From contig NC_023754.2 of the NCBI RefSeq assembly GCF_000499845.2, positions 20,462,111 through 20,526,110 on the forward strand: DNA of 64,000 nt. The letters are read 5' to 3'. The DNA is from Phaseolus vulgaris (taxonomy: Eukaryota > Streptophyta > Magnoliopsida > Fabales > Fabaceae). The position numbers and the translations under genes are program-made. Numbering within the stretch: the stretch's first letter is position 1; the number at the start of each line of letters is the position of its first letter. Below are positions 12,801-26,575 of the stretch, piece after piece. Below the pieces are notes generated by a model. That model did no database searches. It was not told the DNA's origin and saw only the letters and a list, made by a program, of their open reading frames with translations.

Positions 12801-14491
12801 CTTTACATTAGAAGGAAAAAATAATGTATCTCACAAATCTTTTTTTCAATTTTTTTTTTGTGGATACAACAATTGAAAAATATTGAAGTAGAACAAAGAA
12901 TGAGTACAAGGCTACAAACCTCCATTGCTCTTATAAATATAACAAATATTGTGTCTGAATTGAATATAATTTAACATAATTATTTCAATTTTTATTGGCG
13001 AGTCAAATCCTCATATACGAAATGTGACATTTTTTTTTCAGTGTACAGAAAACCATCACGCACGCTACACTTTGTTTCACTTTTTTTCTCAGTTTTATAA
13101 CAAAAAGTTGTCTTCACCGTTGGTAACTTTTGAAGAAGTTGTCTTCAACATTGACAACTTTGCATGGACACCAAATGAAAAAGTTTGACATACCATTGAC
13201 AACTTTTATTCAAAGATCGTGCACTAGCTTTATTTACTCAAACAATATTTTATTTCTCACATTACATGCCTAGCCTACACTCATTGTTACTTTGCTCGAG
13301 ACTTTTTCCTCACATAGCTACAACAATTCTCACTTTGGTCATATGGATACAATAATAACAATGCTCAGAGATTCTAATGTTTCACAATCCCTATTTAATA
13401 GACTCATACTTCCTTCATATTTAACTACATTCACCTTCATGTTTCGTCATTCTTTTTTAAGTGCTTAAGCATGTCAATTTATTTCCAAAAATAATTTCTC
13501 TCTTTACATATTAATATAATTTTACAAAAGATAGTTGAAATAATGTAATATGATTTGTATTCTTATTTCAACAATTGAGACTCAATATAAATAATTATTT
13601 AACAATACTATTTTACGTCAGTTTTAGTTATACTTGGCATAGAAAGGAAAAATATTGTAGTTTTTTTAATTTAGTTGGAAAATGGAGTTTTAAACTTTCC
13701 ATGCCAATGTTGAATTTTATCGTTACCTTATATCAATCCTCTGTGTAAGAATATTTTTTGGAGTTATTTATGATTCACAGAGAGCGTTATTTTTTATAAT
13801 GGGTCAGTTAAATTTAGTTGTAAATTTTTTAATTATTTTTCATTCATCCAAATTATGGAAATATATAACATCCTTTCTATTTCAATATTTTATATTTTTT
13901 TCTTTTAGTTTTTTTTCTCAAATACACATTCTTTTAAACTTGACAATGACATCAAAAAAAAAAAAAATAACACTTCCTAAACTTTAAATTCTAAACAATA
14001 CACCTTATCACACTCCCTAAACCCTATCACAAGATAGGAAGGTCTAGGTTAATTTTTTTCAAAAATCCCCAAAAGAAAAAAAAATGTAATTATATGCTTA
14101 CATTTTTAACGTGTCTTGAAATATTTATTATTTAAAATATTAAATATTTTTACTATATGTTTATTTATTAATATTTTATATAAATACTTAAAATCAAATT
14201 TACAATTTACATTTTAACTTCTTTAACAGTTTTATTAAATAAAACTATTTTATCATAATATTAATGCATTCTATATTTTATCTTAAATGAACATCACTTT
14301 AAAAGATAAAAAAACATAAGGCGTAAAAAATAATATGCTTGGACTATAATATAAGGAATAATAATATATTATTACTTTCTAACAAAATTAGTCGTGTTTC
14401 TTTTTAATCTATAAATTAATCTGATGACACGACTCTCTTCCTAATTTTTCACTACTCTGTTGGGCCCAACAAAAATCACAGCTTTAAACTG
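9860..14491. other. Gene desert, AT-rich, upstream of the ATL gene
   Basis: The part near 9860 should contain the ATL promoter. No gene is seen. At about 13100-13205 the motifs GTTGTCTTCA and ACAACTTT recur several times in both orientations, probably a fragment of a dispersed repeat. Frames longer than 60 codons here are AT-rich and patternless. Confidence 0.5.
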
Positions 14492-14501
14492 ACCAAAGAA
14501 C

Positions 14502-14818
14502 GGGAATTTCTTCCTGCATCTCCTTGCATTACTATCTGCACCTTCATGCGGTTTTTTGAACCTCTATACTTCAAAAATATCCAAATTATTCTGATATTTT
14601 TTTATTGAATATTCAGAATATTTTTCGGATCATAGAATCTAAAGGTTACATTTTTTATTTTTTATTTATTTTAAAATATTAAATCAAGAATATAAATTGT
14701 ATTTTAATTTGTACAATTCAAATAAAAATTTTATATTTTAAATCCAGAATATTTTTTTTTATATTTTTTAAAATATAGACGTGCAGGAGGAAATTATGAG
14801 GGTGTGTGAAGAAATCCC
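14502..14818. mobile_element. Mutator-like MITE (317 bp) with a perfect 10-bp flanking duplication
   Basis: The element begins GGGAATTTCTTCCTGCA and ends GAAGAAATCCC, the inverse of its start. The interior is AT-rich and non-coding. The flanks 14492-14501 and 14819-14828 are both ACCAAAGAAC, a target-site duplication of 9-10 bp; 9 bp is the Mutator hallmark. It has no coding capacity and would depend on a transposase elsewhere. Confidence 0.8.
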
Positions 14819-14889
14819 ACCAAAGAACTCATGAATTGATCCAAACTATTGGGTTTTGCCCAACTTCAAAACGAAGAGTCTTAATATTT

Positions 14890-15095
14890 TAGGGGATTTC
14901 TTTTTGCATCTCCATAGTTTACTCTTACACCCATTGAGGCGTAAAAGACAAAATTAACCGTAGACATATACCCTTCCCACCTTGGTTGTTTTCTCTTCCG
15001 GACGTGATCCATAAAAATTTCAGATGGTAGAACTTAAAATTATATTTTGGAAAAAGTATCTTACGGATTGTGTAATTTAAATGACTTCCGGACAA
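14890..15095. mobile_element. Relative of the Mutator-like MITE, degenerate or truncated
   Basis: It starts GGGGATTTCTTTTTGCATCT, close to the left end of the element at 14502, and contains CTTCCGGA and CGGATTGTGTAAT motifs that recur in the related element near 51 kb. No matching right end or target duplication was found. Confidence 0.4.
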
Positions 15096-17289
15096 CACAA
15101 CTAAGAATGACAATTTGGGGCGAGTTGTGTGGGTTGATCCATAGCCTGATAAGAAAAAACATGAAACAGATTGTCTATATTAACCCATGAGCTCAGTTAA
15201 ACTCGCATAACTTGTAGTCTATGCAAGCTAGTTACATGATGGATCGAGTCAGTCCGCATAATATTTTATTCATTCAATTGAATGTTGCATCCAATGTTAT
15301 TAAAATAGAAAAAAAAAATTACTTTTGAAGTCAGTACAATATCCAAATAATTATTGTATAGTTTCAGTAGGTTAAACAATATTTTACTTTTACATTTTCT
15401 TGTCCATAAAATATATAACTTTAACGTATTTATTTGATGTAGATTTTAATATTGTGTTTATTTAGCTCATTTAAATTTTATTATCAAATATATTTGTATG
15501 GTTATTATTTTTTTTAAAAAAACTAATACACAATAATACGCAAATCCACGTATAAACCTTTATGTAACTAACTAAATCAACCTACAATTCTTATGTAGAT
15601 GAACCAACCTTACTTTTTTTATGAGTAAATACGGGATGAGACCAAATAAGACAAGTCACTATATAAGGACATCTCAAAACATAATTATTCTTATAATATT
15701 AACATCTCTAAGCATAATTCTTCCTATAAGAAGGGATAAAGTAAAAATTTTAGAATTTATAAAGGTGTTGGAGGAAAGCATGTGTGGTATGATCCATTTT
15801 TCGTATATTTTAATTGAAGTTATGTTTTTGTGCTGGACTTTAATTAGTTAAGAAACCCTAGTTTATCCAGAAGCCAAAAAAAGAAAAGAAAAATGAAGAA
15901 AAAGTTTTCATTGTCAACTTTATTATGGGACCCAAAAAATCAAACATGCAAGATGAACAAAGGGACAAGAATATAAAAAAGTGTCCTCTAGACCACTTTT
16001 ATTTAGCTAGCTTCTATGCATTTTGGAATTTAGTTTAGATTCAAAGCAACAATTATCATCTTAATCGTCATAATGCTCATCAGAAATTAGTAAATGGAAA
16101 TGACCCAACCCTAGCCGTTTTACTCATTTTCTTTCAAATCTCATCCACACATAAGATACATACTTTAAAAATTTGTATTTAGCATAATACGTAATAACTT
16201 TTTGTTATGGAAGTATGTTTGTAACAATGTAATTAAAATTAATAACAATTTCAATTCAACAAGCACAATACTCACATTAAACGGAAATTATATACATAAA
16301 ATTTGACACATTATTAAAATTTATTACAGTCTGAAAAAATTATTTATGTCAACATTGTTAATAATTATGATGTCAAAACCAATATTTTTAAATACTTAAT
16401 AATAATTTTGAACTAGTCAGTACAAATTGTTTGTGTTAATAATATTTCAAAATATATTAATTTCAATATTCTTAATGCGTGCAGCATCTCGTTTATTATA
16501 CATTTAAATAATTCTTATTTGAAAATTAATGATACTTTGTTTAATTAGTTTTTTTTATAGTTTAATCACGAAAGCTATTCAAATAAATTAAAAGGAATAA
16601 CAATGAACGACTTACGCTATTGACACTTTTAATTTTTAAATTAGTATATAATCTAATAAAATTCATAAATTCACTTTTAAAAATCACTTCAAATAATATC
16701 TATATATGTGAATGAGGTCAAATTAATCCGCCAATTCAATCCATCTAATCCAAATACATTCAATTATGTAAGTTGCATCATTAAATTAAGTTGAATTAGA
16801 TTTATTTTTTTCCAATTCAATTAGAATCAAAATTAATAGTGAGTTATACATTTTTCCCAAAACTTCAAAGAGAAAGGTAATGGAATTTTAAATTTCAATA
16901 TATATCCCTTACTCGAACCAAGATCTAACTTATTAAACATAAAAAATATAATTACAAATACTTTTGTCAAGATCGAAGACAAAAAAAACCCAAAAGATCC
17001 AAGATAAAAAATACCAATTGTAATGAAAAAATCGAATTTGTAGGAAAAAAAATCAAACAAATAGTTTCATTAACAAATTATAATATTTTAGAAAGAATAA
17101 TATTGAATCGCAATTGGTAGATCATTTTGGTAATAGCTTATTTTATATGTATTATCAATATTCTCTTATTATTATTTTTATCAGCATCAATATTCTTATT
17201 ATAATTTTAGCATTTATATGAATTTTAATTATAGATAAATATATGTATTACTATTATTATTTTATATGATTTATTTATTATATCTATGT
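15096..17289. other. AT-rich intergenic sequence
   Basis: No gene, RNA gene or clear element is seen. The frames present (for example 15621-15851 plus and 16833-17060 minus) have the composition of random AT-rich DNA. Confidence 0.5.
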
Positions 17290-18380
17290 CAATATACTAT
17301 AGAGATACTATTTAATATGTTATTTAATCTATAATAATATATAAGGTGATATGGTTAGATATATAAAAGAAATTAATAGATTTTTATTAAATATGACATT
17401 GTTTAATGTATTTTTAATTGAATTATACTTTTATTTAAAAATCTACCTTTAAGAGAATGTTTTTCATAAACCCTCAGTTATTTATAGATAGTGAAGTGAA
17501 TGTGAATCATTGTTGATCATCTCAGCAGTTGGATTAACTCTTCATCAACGATTACAAGTGTCATCATGGTAAAGAAATGACTTATTTTCGGATTAACACC
17601 TCCTCTTATACTCTTCGCAACTAACTTGTGTATCTCTATACCAACCAGCAATCGTCTTACTTTCGGCATCTTGGCAACCTTACCATGAAGATTACATAGT
17701 CCAAAAATTAAAGGTAATAAAAGTCTAATTTTAGATTCGTATTTCAACCTCAAATCAATACTAATTTGCACATCGAAATATAATTGCAGGTATCTTTACC
17801 GAGATCTGAAAGACACTTAACTAAAAATTGATAAGTTAAAGACAAAGAAGAAGACAAGTAAGAGATATCCGACTTTGTAAATAAATATTATATAGAGATA
17901 CTATTTTATAACATGATATGATTATATATTGTTTTCGAACGGGTGTTGGGATCTAGAGAACGATTGCTCTTCCACTTCCTTCGTTCGGTCGATGTCGTCA
18001 CAAATTTCCTGCTTCACCTTCCTTCTCTCGGTCGCCTGGTCTTACAGGCTGGGATGGTACCTGCAGAAGGCATTCCAACGCTCAAGTCAGTAAGGGTGTC
18101 GGCACTCGGGTGTCAGAGTATTGTAGATAATGACGTACCTGGTTCTTGGAGTTTGTGCTATTTATATTACCTTAATGAGCCTTCGTTGGTGGGTTGGATT
18201 AGAATGTTGGTTCATGTTTAGGGTTATGTTAAACAATCCTTAATTATGGTTTAACCTTGCTAACTTGGTCAACCCATGACTCGCCGTCATGAGTCGGTCG
18301 GTCACGTGACCTTTTCATCGTGGTTAGGTAGTTAGAGGGTTTGAATGCTGGCCGACTCACTGGATTGTCCGATCGTGTCA

Positions 18381-18411
<31 letters not shown>

Positions 18412-18490
18412 TTATTAAATATGATATTGTTTAATTTGTTTTTGATTGGATAAAAATTTTCTCTCTCAAAATCTACCTTTAAATTAAAAG
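17290..18490. repeat. Direct-repeat pair of about 170 bp, second copy interrupted by a possible LTR
   Basis: Copy 1 (about 17295-17456) starts AGAGATACTATTTAATATG and ends AAATCTACCTTTAA. Copy 2 has the same start at about 17894 and the same end near 18484, but is split by the 17930-18380 insert. Between the copies (17457-17890) is a unique stretch with an 84-codon minus-strand frame of unknown meaning. Confidence 0.6.
17930..18380. mobile_element. Probable solo LTR of an LTR retrotransposon (451 bp)
   Basis: The segment begins TGTTTTCGAAC and ends GATCGTGTCA, giving TG...CA ends. It is much more GC-rich than its AT-rich surroundings and contains a TATA-like CTATTTATATTACC in its middle. It splits one copy of a local repeat whose intact copy lies at 17295-17456. 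The bases next to it are TATAT-type on both sides, but an exact duplication cannot be read because of a TA microsatellite. The 92-codon frame at 17943-18221 lies inside it and is probably not a protein. Confidence 0.55.
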
Positions 18491-21400
18491 TTTATTTCAC
18501 ATGTATTATATTTAAAATAATTTATGTTAATTTAAAACTATTTTTATATATTTTTTATATGATAAAAATTGATTTATTTTTTTAATATTAAAATATGAAT
18601 ATTTGCATCACTTTATTATTATTATTAAATTTTTATAATTTTTATTATAAATAATTAAGATGATATGAAATTATAATTTCACAGTTGAAATAAAAAAATT
18701 ATTTTTTTACCTGTTAGTATTTCAATACTTAGTAAAAAGTTATCTAAATATAACTTGATCTTTATTTTCCATATTCTATACTTATAATTTAATTTGACAT
18801 TGTATTTAGGGTTTATGTGGTTGAATACCTTGAAAATTGGGCTTGGTAATGTTCTGAAACAAGCATGTCTGTGTTGTGGAGGATGAACGAGCCTGTGAGA
18901 GTGGTGGAAAGTGTTAATTATCATGTTTGTTTGTTTGTCTTATTCTTTGGAAACCGCTTTAAGCTTTGGGGAAGTGGTTTTTCATTGGAAGCCGTTGTTT
19001 TGAGGGTTTTGGGTACTGTGTGGTACTGTAGAGTGATGTATGGTGACAGAAGAAGAGACACGTGTACGATTCAGATGAGTCCACATTTTGGTGCGATTCC
19101 AAACACATGATGACAAAGTCCTTTACGTCCAATCCAAATCACCTCAACCATCTCTCTCCTCAATAAATTCAACCATACACGTATGCATGTAACCCTTCCT
19201 ACATATTCTAGGGTTTTGTTTTCGATCTTCATTCTCTATATTATTATATACCCAAACCTTTGCTTCTCCTAAGCACAATACCACCTATATAATAATATAC
19301 CATACACGTGGTTCACTTCAATGAATTAGGTATCAAATGTCTAATTAACTTAAATAATTATTAAATATAAATTTAATTTAATTTTTTAAAAATTAGTCAA
19401 TTAAATTAAATAATATTTTAAAAGTTAAAAAATTATTAATATCTAAAGTCATTTTTATTATGAATAAAAATTATAAATACTTTTTAAATTAATATCTAAA
19501 TTAATTATCAAGATTTTAGTTATTAATATTTTAAATTATAAATTAGTTAATAATATTAATAGAGACTAATTTAGAATATATAATAGTAAATAGTTAATGA
19601 TTAATACTAATTTAAAAATTATTTTATAAATTTTTATTAATAATATAAATATTTAAAATATTAATAATTTTTTTAGTATTTTTTTTATAAAAAAATTTCA
19701 TGTTAGGTATCATTATGCTACTTGACATAATCTCAGTTAGACTGACATCTCAAGTAACAATAATAATTTGTCATCACATGAAAAAAATATTATTAAAAAA
19801 AAAGAAGAAAGAAAATACAAATATAGAGGGACTAGACAAAAATCCATATACTAACAAAAACGATACATAGGTAAACTATACCTATTAATCAAGAATTCTA
19901 AGAACAGACTAGATGGAAGCATATTATATACCAATGAAAAGATTCTCTGTGAATAAATCATAAATTAGTCAACTTATCAGCACACGCATTCTATTCTTAC
20001 TTTCTATGATTTTGTATACTATTGGAACGTCTGTGTGTAAGTGAAAAGCAACAAACCTACATACGAAGTACTAAGAGTGATGGATAACGGAAGAGAGTAA
20101 GTATATAGTGTTGAAAGGAATTGAGGAATTGATATATGAATGAATAATTAAGGGTTTAGAAGAGTGGAGAAAGGTTCCTTTCAGGTGTAGGATCGGCAAA
20201 AAGGGCATTGAGAAGAGTTTGATTGGAGGTGAATGGAAATTTCACTGTGAGAATCATAATAATTATTATGCAAAGGTACTTTGGATGGTGACGTAAAGAA
20301 GGGTAGGTGAGGATTGTGGGCGCTACAACAATTTTCGCCACCTTAAACAAATGCAATTTCATTTTGCCTCTACATTTCGGTATACATTTTTTCAACAACA
20401 TTTTACCTTTTCTTATTCATTTTCTCACCTTTTAACACTCTCTTATTCTTATTCTTGTTTCTCAGATTCTGGATTCAATAAAACATATAGGCATTCGAAG
20501 CAAGGTGTGCAAATTCCCAACCACTATGCTTTTGGAAATAATTCACTTTTTGTGTCCTAAAAAAACCACTCAAATGCTTTTTTCTTAGTGCAGTTAGTAG
20601 GGATTGAGAAACTAAATCAATTCGATTAGACTATTAGACATTAAAATATTTTAATGAATAAATTTAATTATTATGTTTTTTTTAATATTTATTTATAAAA
20701 ATAATTGTACTTGTAATTTTGCAACAAAAAATAATAATTATGTGGGTAGATGTAACTGAACTACATTAAATTAAATTCTATATTACTTATTTTCTGTCAT
20801 TAATTCGGTGATTATGTATATTTTTTTCAGTACTTTTTTACTATCAGATATAACAAAGAAGCAATAAGCAATGAATTAAGTATATTATATAAGGCTTTTG
20901 TGCTTTATATTGATTATATTTTATTCTATGCATTGATATAGACACTAAGACAAAGAGAAGTTTGCTTTAATTCTCCAATGCTTAGCTAATATTAGGATGG
21001 GACATGGATGTTCAAATTATGATAACATGCTGAGTAAGAAGAAACAATATCTGTAATTTTAAAGTGTTTACTCCCTCTTTTACTGCTTCGCAGGTATGTA
21101 GTGTCTTTGTTTTTATCTTAGGTATGTGTATCTTTTATTGTTTTTAAGAATTTAAGTATCTTTTAAATATTTTATTATTTGTCGTTAAAACATTATTCAA
21201 CTTGCATGCTGCTGTGTTTCATTGCTACATTTTTAGGGTTGTGTCGATAAGAGAAAAATTTATTTGTAAGGCTGTTAGGGTGTATGCATTATGGCAATTG
21301 GTTGTGGACAATAGCCTTTTGAGCACTACAATTTTCGTCTGTTAGGGGTTAGGGTGGCTGTCACACCTTTTTATTAAATTTTTCATTTATTTATTTGTCA

Positions 21401-21783
21401 GATGTAACAGAAATGAAACATTCTTAAAAATATTTTATATATATTTTATTTATTCTTTTACTAATAAAAATATAATGCATGTTTTTTTATATGTTCATTA
21501 GTATTATTGTTATTATTTTTATATTAATTACCTTTATAAAGTATTTTCAACTCTTATAAAGTTTGTTTGAATATTTCATGAATTTTTTTTTAAAATATAT
21601 AGATTTTTTTCTGCAAATATTTAAAAAAAAAAGAAATATAAAAAATTCTACTTATAATGAAAATACATTTAGCCACTAAGTTCGAGAGTTGTTTTTGCCG
21701 GTATAATTTACGTTAGTGATAATGCAATTTTTTAAAGACAACTTCATTGGTGTAAAAATTAGTCTATATATTAATTAGTACAA

Positions 21784-21837
<54 letters not shown>

Positions 21838-24800
21838 CAATTCCTACTCAGTATATTCAGAGTGAGTGTTAAGAATAGAAAAATCATATCATGTAAGAAC
21901 CAACCACAAAAATACTTGTGAAGAAAGAGGTAATTACTTAGCTTAAAAAAAAAATTCTATAATTTATTTTAATTTTTAGCAAAATGTAGTGTTAATAACG
22001 GTGAAGTAGTCCCTGCCACATATAGCATAATAATACTATAATAGTCCATAAAAACATAGTTTGGATCCTAAACTCTTGGAACATTTAATATACAAGCTTG
22101 GTCTTATCAATCAATTAATTAATTAGAAAAAAAGAACTTGGATAATGTAATTCAATTTGCCAATTACTAACTTTCTGCAAATTCAAGGCTAGTACTTTCT
22201 TAGTTTCTTTTATCAAAATTAAAATAATTTTATAGATCAAAATTACTAAAATAAATAAAATTTTAAAAAATTAATGAGATTTGTGTTACCGTGTAATCAG
22301 ATTTTAACTATAATACTGAAAGACGTCTTAGTTAAAAATTAATTCCATTAAAAAAAATAGTACTCAAGTTGTTATTATTTAATTATGAATACTTTTTTTA
22401 TCCTCTCCCATAAAAGGAAGGGACTTTTTTATTAGAGACGGAAGATTAGTTAATGACTTTAAAACGGCTATTAATAAACCGAATATAATGTGAGAGATGA
22501 ATTAAAATGACTTAAACTGTTATTATATACTAACCCATTAAACATGTAAAGATTTTGTGCGATGATAATATTGGTTAATATAATAATAAAATTGACATGA
22601 AACATGGAGATTCTTGAGAGTGATGAGCTGTTATACACTTGGATAAACCTATAAAGACAATGATTCATGAACATGCATGTTAAATTTAATATATATATAG
22701 GATTTGATTCATAATGGACAAGGGTGAAACTAGACCTGCTGGCTGCTGCGTTTGTTTCGTCTAGGCAACAACAAAATCTAAATCCTTGAAATTAAATGTT
22801 TCCGTCCCACTTACGTAGCCTGATACAGACAATTTTTTTTCATTAATTGTCTTTATCACTGTAAAATTAACGACTTAATCCATACCATAACTAAAATTTG
22901 GTCTTCCATTAACTATATATATATATATTATTGTATTATATACCGAGTGACCGATGAAAATAAATCCTCACAGCACCTCGGCATATTGACCATGACCAAA
23001 TGCAACACTTAGCGGCTAAGAATAATCATTTGTTTTCTCAACCTAACTAAAGAAAATGTATAAACGATTAGTAACTAAAAAAACTCAATTATGTATTTAA
23101 ATCATGATTAAGAAGATATAAGTTTACTTAAATTTATCCTAACCTATTCAGGTTAATAACTAAGAATATAAATAGATGAAATTTTTTAGTTGGTAAGATA
23201 ATAAATTTTTTTATTTTAATTTAATTCAGACACATCTGACTTGAACTTAATAGTACTTATTTTAAATATTCCGTATGATCCCAATAGGAGAAGAGGCTAA
23301 AGGCTGAAGCACTAAACGTGAAACGTGAAGAAGACATGATCTTGGGTAAGAGATATCAAGTCTTATAAAAATATATATTATGGAAATATAAGAAGACATT
23401 ATTTATTTATTGTATGTGTCTGACTTATAGCTCGGGACGCTAATAACACAGGTGACCTTTTCACTTTTAAACTAGATCGTTACTTTCTATTTAATACCTA
23501 GACAATCTAATCAACGAGTCTTAAATGACTAACAACTATTTATGAAGTTATATGACTAATTCAAATAATTCGTAATAATCTACTCAAAATATTATCTGAT
23601 CAACTTATAAAAAATACAATCTATCTTATTTTACATTTTTACTTCTTTGATTAAAGAGAACTTGTTATCTTTGTGCTCCTATCATCTTAAATATCGAAGA
23701 GTCATTTTCAGTGAATCAATCCCGTTTCATGTAGAAGACCAACTGAAGCTCGATTCTAAGGGATAACCCAATTCTAAGGAGGTACACTTTGAAGCTAATT
23801 TCTGGTAGGAAGACATATATTATTATAAAAATGGTGGTGAGTGATTGAACTTGATTGCTTGGTGGTGGGATTGAGAAATTTTGAAGTTCAAAATTTAGAT
23901 AGCTGTGTATCTCGTGATGGAATCAATTGACAGGACATGCAAATAAAAACATTGCATAATATGTAAAATGGATGATCCTTCAAGTTGGTGATGAGTGCAG
24001 GGATAGTTGGCCCCATTTACATAACATTATATGTCTCCCAGGGTTTACCTCATTTGCTACACTCACGCTAGTTGTTTTCCACCATATATATGTACCTTAC
24101 AAAGTACTTGCAGGTACAGAGATTTGGGTTATATGCTGAGACATCTTGGCCTATATTGCAGGGGATTGCTTCTATATTTTTTTTTCTTATTTAGTATCAT
24201 ATTTGTGTTAATTTTAATGATTGTTAGCATAATGTATGAAGCTATTACTCTCTTCTTCTTTTTGTGTGTGTGAAAAAAGAAGCATTTTAAACAAAGAAGT
24301 CACGTAAATGCGTTGGCCATTTTGGGTACAATTATTGAGAATAAGTATTGTGGGTTGACTTGTGTAAGTCATTTGGGTCTCTGAGATAAACCAGCCGGCC
24401 TAATACCTAAAGAATGGCGTAGCCCTAATTAATTATTAATTATTAATTATTGATTACTATTGTGATTATAATTTGTGTGACTTTAATTACCTACTTCATA
24501 TATCAAGTGAACTTTGCTGTGGGTTGACCTCACACCAGTTGGACATTGGTCCTCCAAAATCAAAGATTAGGACCATTTACTCTTATTTTCGTTTTTCACA
24601 TTTCATACATTTCAACTTACAAATTATAAAAAAATTATTAAACAAAAACTAAAATAATTAATTACTATGTTAATTAGATTCGAGATATTTTATAAATTAA
24701 AAAAATTATTGAATCATTTTATAAATTAAAAAAATTATCGATATCTAAAATATTTTTTTATTAATACAAATTTATAAAAAAAATAAATTGATTTTAATAA

Positions 24801-26165
24801 TTAACTACAAAATTTTTTTAACTACTAACCATTTTATATTATAAATTAGTCTCTATTAATTTTTTAAAAATTAAAATATTAATATCTAAAATTTTTATAA
24901 TTAATTTAACACTAATTTATTTATTTTTATAAATTTTTATTAATATAAACCACTTTAAATATCAATACTATTTAATCTTTACAATAATATCTAATTTAGT
25001 CAATATAATAACTAATTATTTTTATCTTTAAATTTATTTATTATTTAATATTTTTTAATGACACATTAAGAATTAAGCTGAGAGCAAGATAACCTTTAGC
25101 TTTTTGAGAGTCAAATGTTGGAAAAGTGTACTTTTATGTTTGGTTCACCTTTAAAAAAAACTAGGAAATTATGTTTCTCATAAATGGTTTCTAAAATTTC
25201 ACAAAAATGGAGAATCTAACATGTTCAAGTAAAACTAAAAATGTATTGAAAAGAAAAAAATATGTTACTCTCATTAAATCATAGATTAAATTTACATTGA
25301 AAGGATAACCCTCTAAGAGGTTTTTAGTCTACCATTTGAAGATCTCTCACTTTGATTTTGGGAGCCATAATGCTGATCTCTGAGTTATGAAGGAAGATAA
25401 AAAATGGAAGAGTTGGTGTAATACGGGTTCACAAACAAATGCTAAGGGAATTAATTAGGACATTTATGAAAGTTGGAAGGAAGAAATTTAAGGTCTAATA
25501 TGAGTCACATGCAACTTTTGAGTTTAAATCTAGAAAGAACTTAATTAGCTAGCATCCATAGGAGGCGGAAGATGTAAAAAGAAAGTATAAATCAGTCCTA
25601 ATTTCAGCCTAATAAACATTAAACAAAAACTAATATTATTAGTATCTTAAACTATGCAAACTACACCTTATTACAACATTGGCTTCATAAAAAATATTTG
25701 ACCTTATTTTATATAAGAGTATTGACGATCTTAAATCTAGAACATTCAGTTTAATTAAGAATAAATGTAAGAATAAGTTGCTCTTAACCTAGTGTGATAT
25801 GATATTTCTTTCTTGTGTATTCTCTAATATATACTAAAATATTTATCCTATCTCTTTTGTATCCAATCTTGTTATTGACCTAATTTAATAATAAATGTTG
25901 TCTGTGATTATTCAAAACTCCTTGATTTACGCTAAAATAATATATTAGTATCTTAAATACAAGTATCGTGAATGACCATTTATCCACAATATCGAGTTTA
26001 ACCCATCACACAATAAAACTATAAGAACAATCTAACCAACAATTGCAAATACTGATAAAATAACGCCTTTTCTTATATAACAAAACCTAAATATACATTT
26101 TGATGCTAGTGCTTATGTTTTTTTACATAGAAATTACAGATATTTTTATTGGACAATCTTACCGT
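18491..26165. other. Gene desert with degenerate MITE-like tracts
   Basis: No gene is supported. AT-rich tracts at about 19340-19720 and 24600-25060 resemble the interior of the CACTA MITE at 26169 (AATATCTAAA, TTAGTCTCTATTAAT). A (TA)n microsatellite is at 21788-21831. Somewhat more complex DNA at 18840-19200 and 20150-20420 carries 80-codon frames with no recognisable domain. Confidence 0.45.
21788..21831. repeat. (TA)22 microsatellite
   Basis: Uninterrupted TA dinucleotide run of about 44 bp. Shorter TA runs occur at about 18382-18404, 28571-28604 and 58410-58435. Confidence 0.95.
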
Positions 26166-26168
26166 AAA

Positions 26169-26572
26169 CACTACAAGAAAATCATGAAATAGAAACCAAT
26201 TTTTAGAGACCAAAATAATTAGTTGCAATAGTAACTAAATTAGAGACTATTTTAGAAACTAAAAAAAAAAAATTGGTTTCTAAATTAGTTTCTATTATTG
26301 TTAAATAATTTTTAAATTGGTAGCTAATTAACAACCAATATTTTAACTACCAAATATTTAATTTCTAAATTTGGTCTCTAAAACCTTAGTTGCTAATTAG
26401 ATACTAATTTACAAACTATTTAAAAGTAATATAAACTAATTTAGAAACATTTTTTTTTAGTTTTTAAAATAAAATGTAATTTAGTTACTATTGCAACTAA
26501 TTATTTTGATCTCTAAAAAATTGATTTTTATCTCTAAAAAATTGATTTTTATCTCATAATTTTCTTGTAGTG
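26169..26572. mobile_element. CACTA-type MITE (404 bp) with 3-bp target duplication
   Basis: The left end is CACTACAAGAAAATCATGA and the right end is the inverse of CACTACAAGAAAATTATGA, so the terminal inverted repeat is 19 bp with one mismatch. The flanks are AAA on both sides (26166-26168 and 26573-26575), the 3-bp duplication expected for CACTA/En-Spm elements. The interior is AT-rich, with repeated TTAGAGAC/GTTTCTAAATT motifs and subterminal inverted symmetry, and encodes nothing. Confidence 0.9.
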
Positions 26573-26575
26573 AAA

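Noticed and set aside
17517..17771. 84-codon minus-strand frame, considered as a retrotransposon gag fragment
   Set aside because: No zinc knuckle, protease or other recognisable motif is present.
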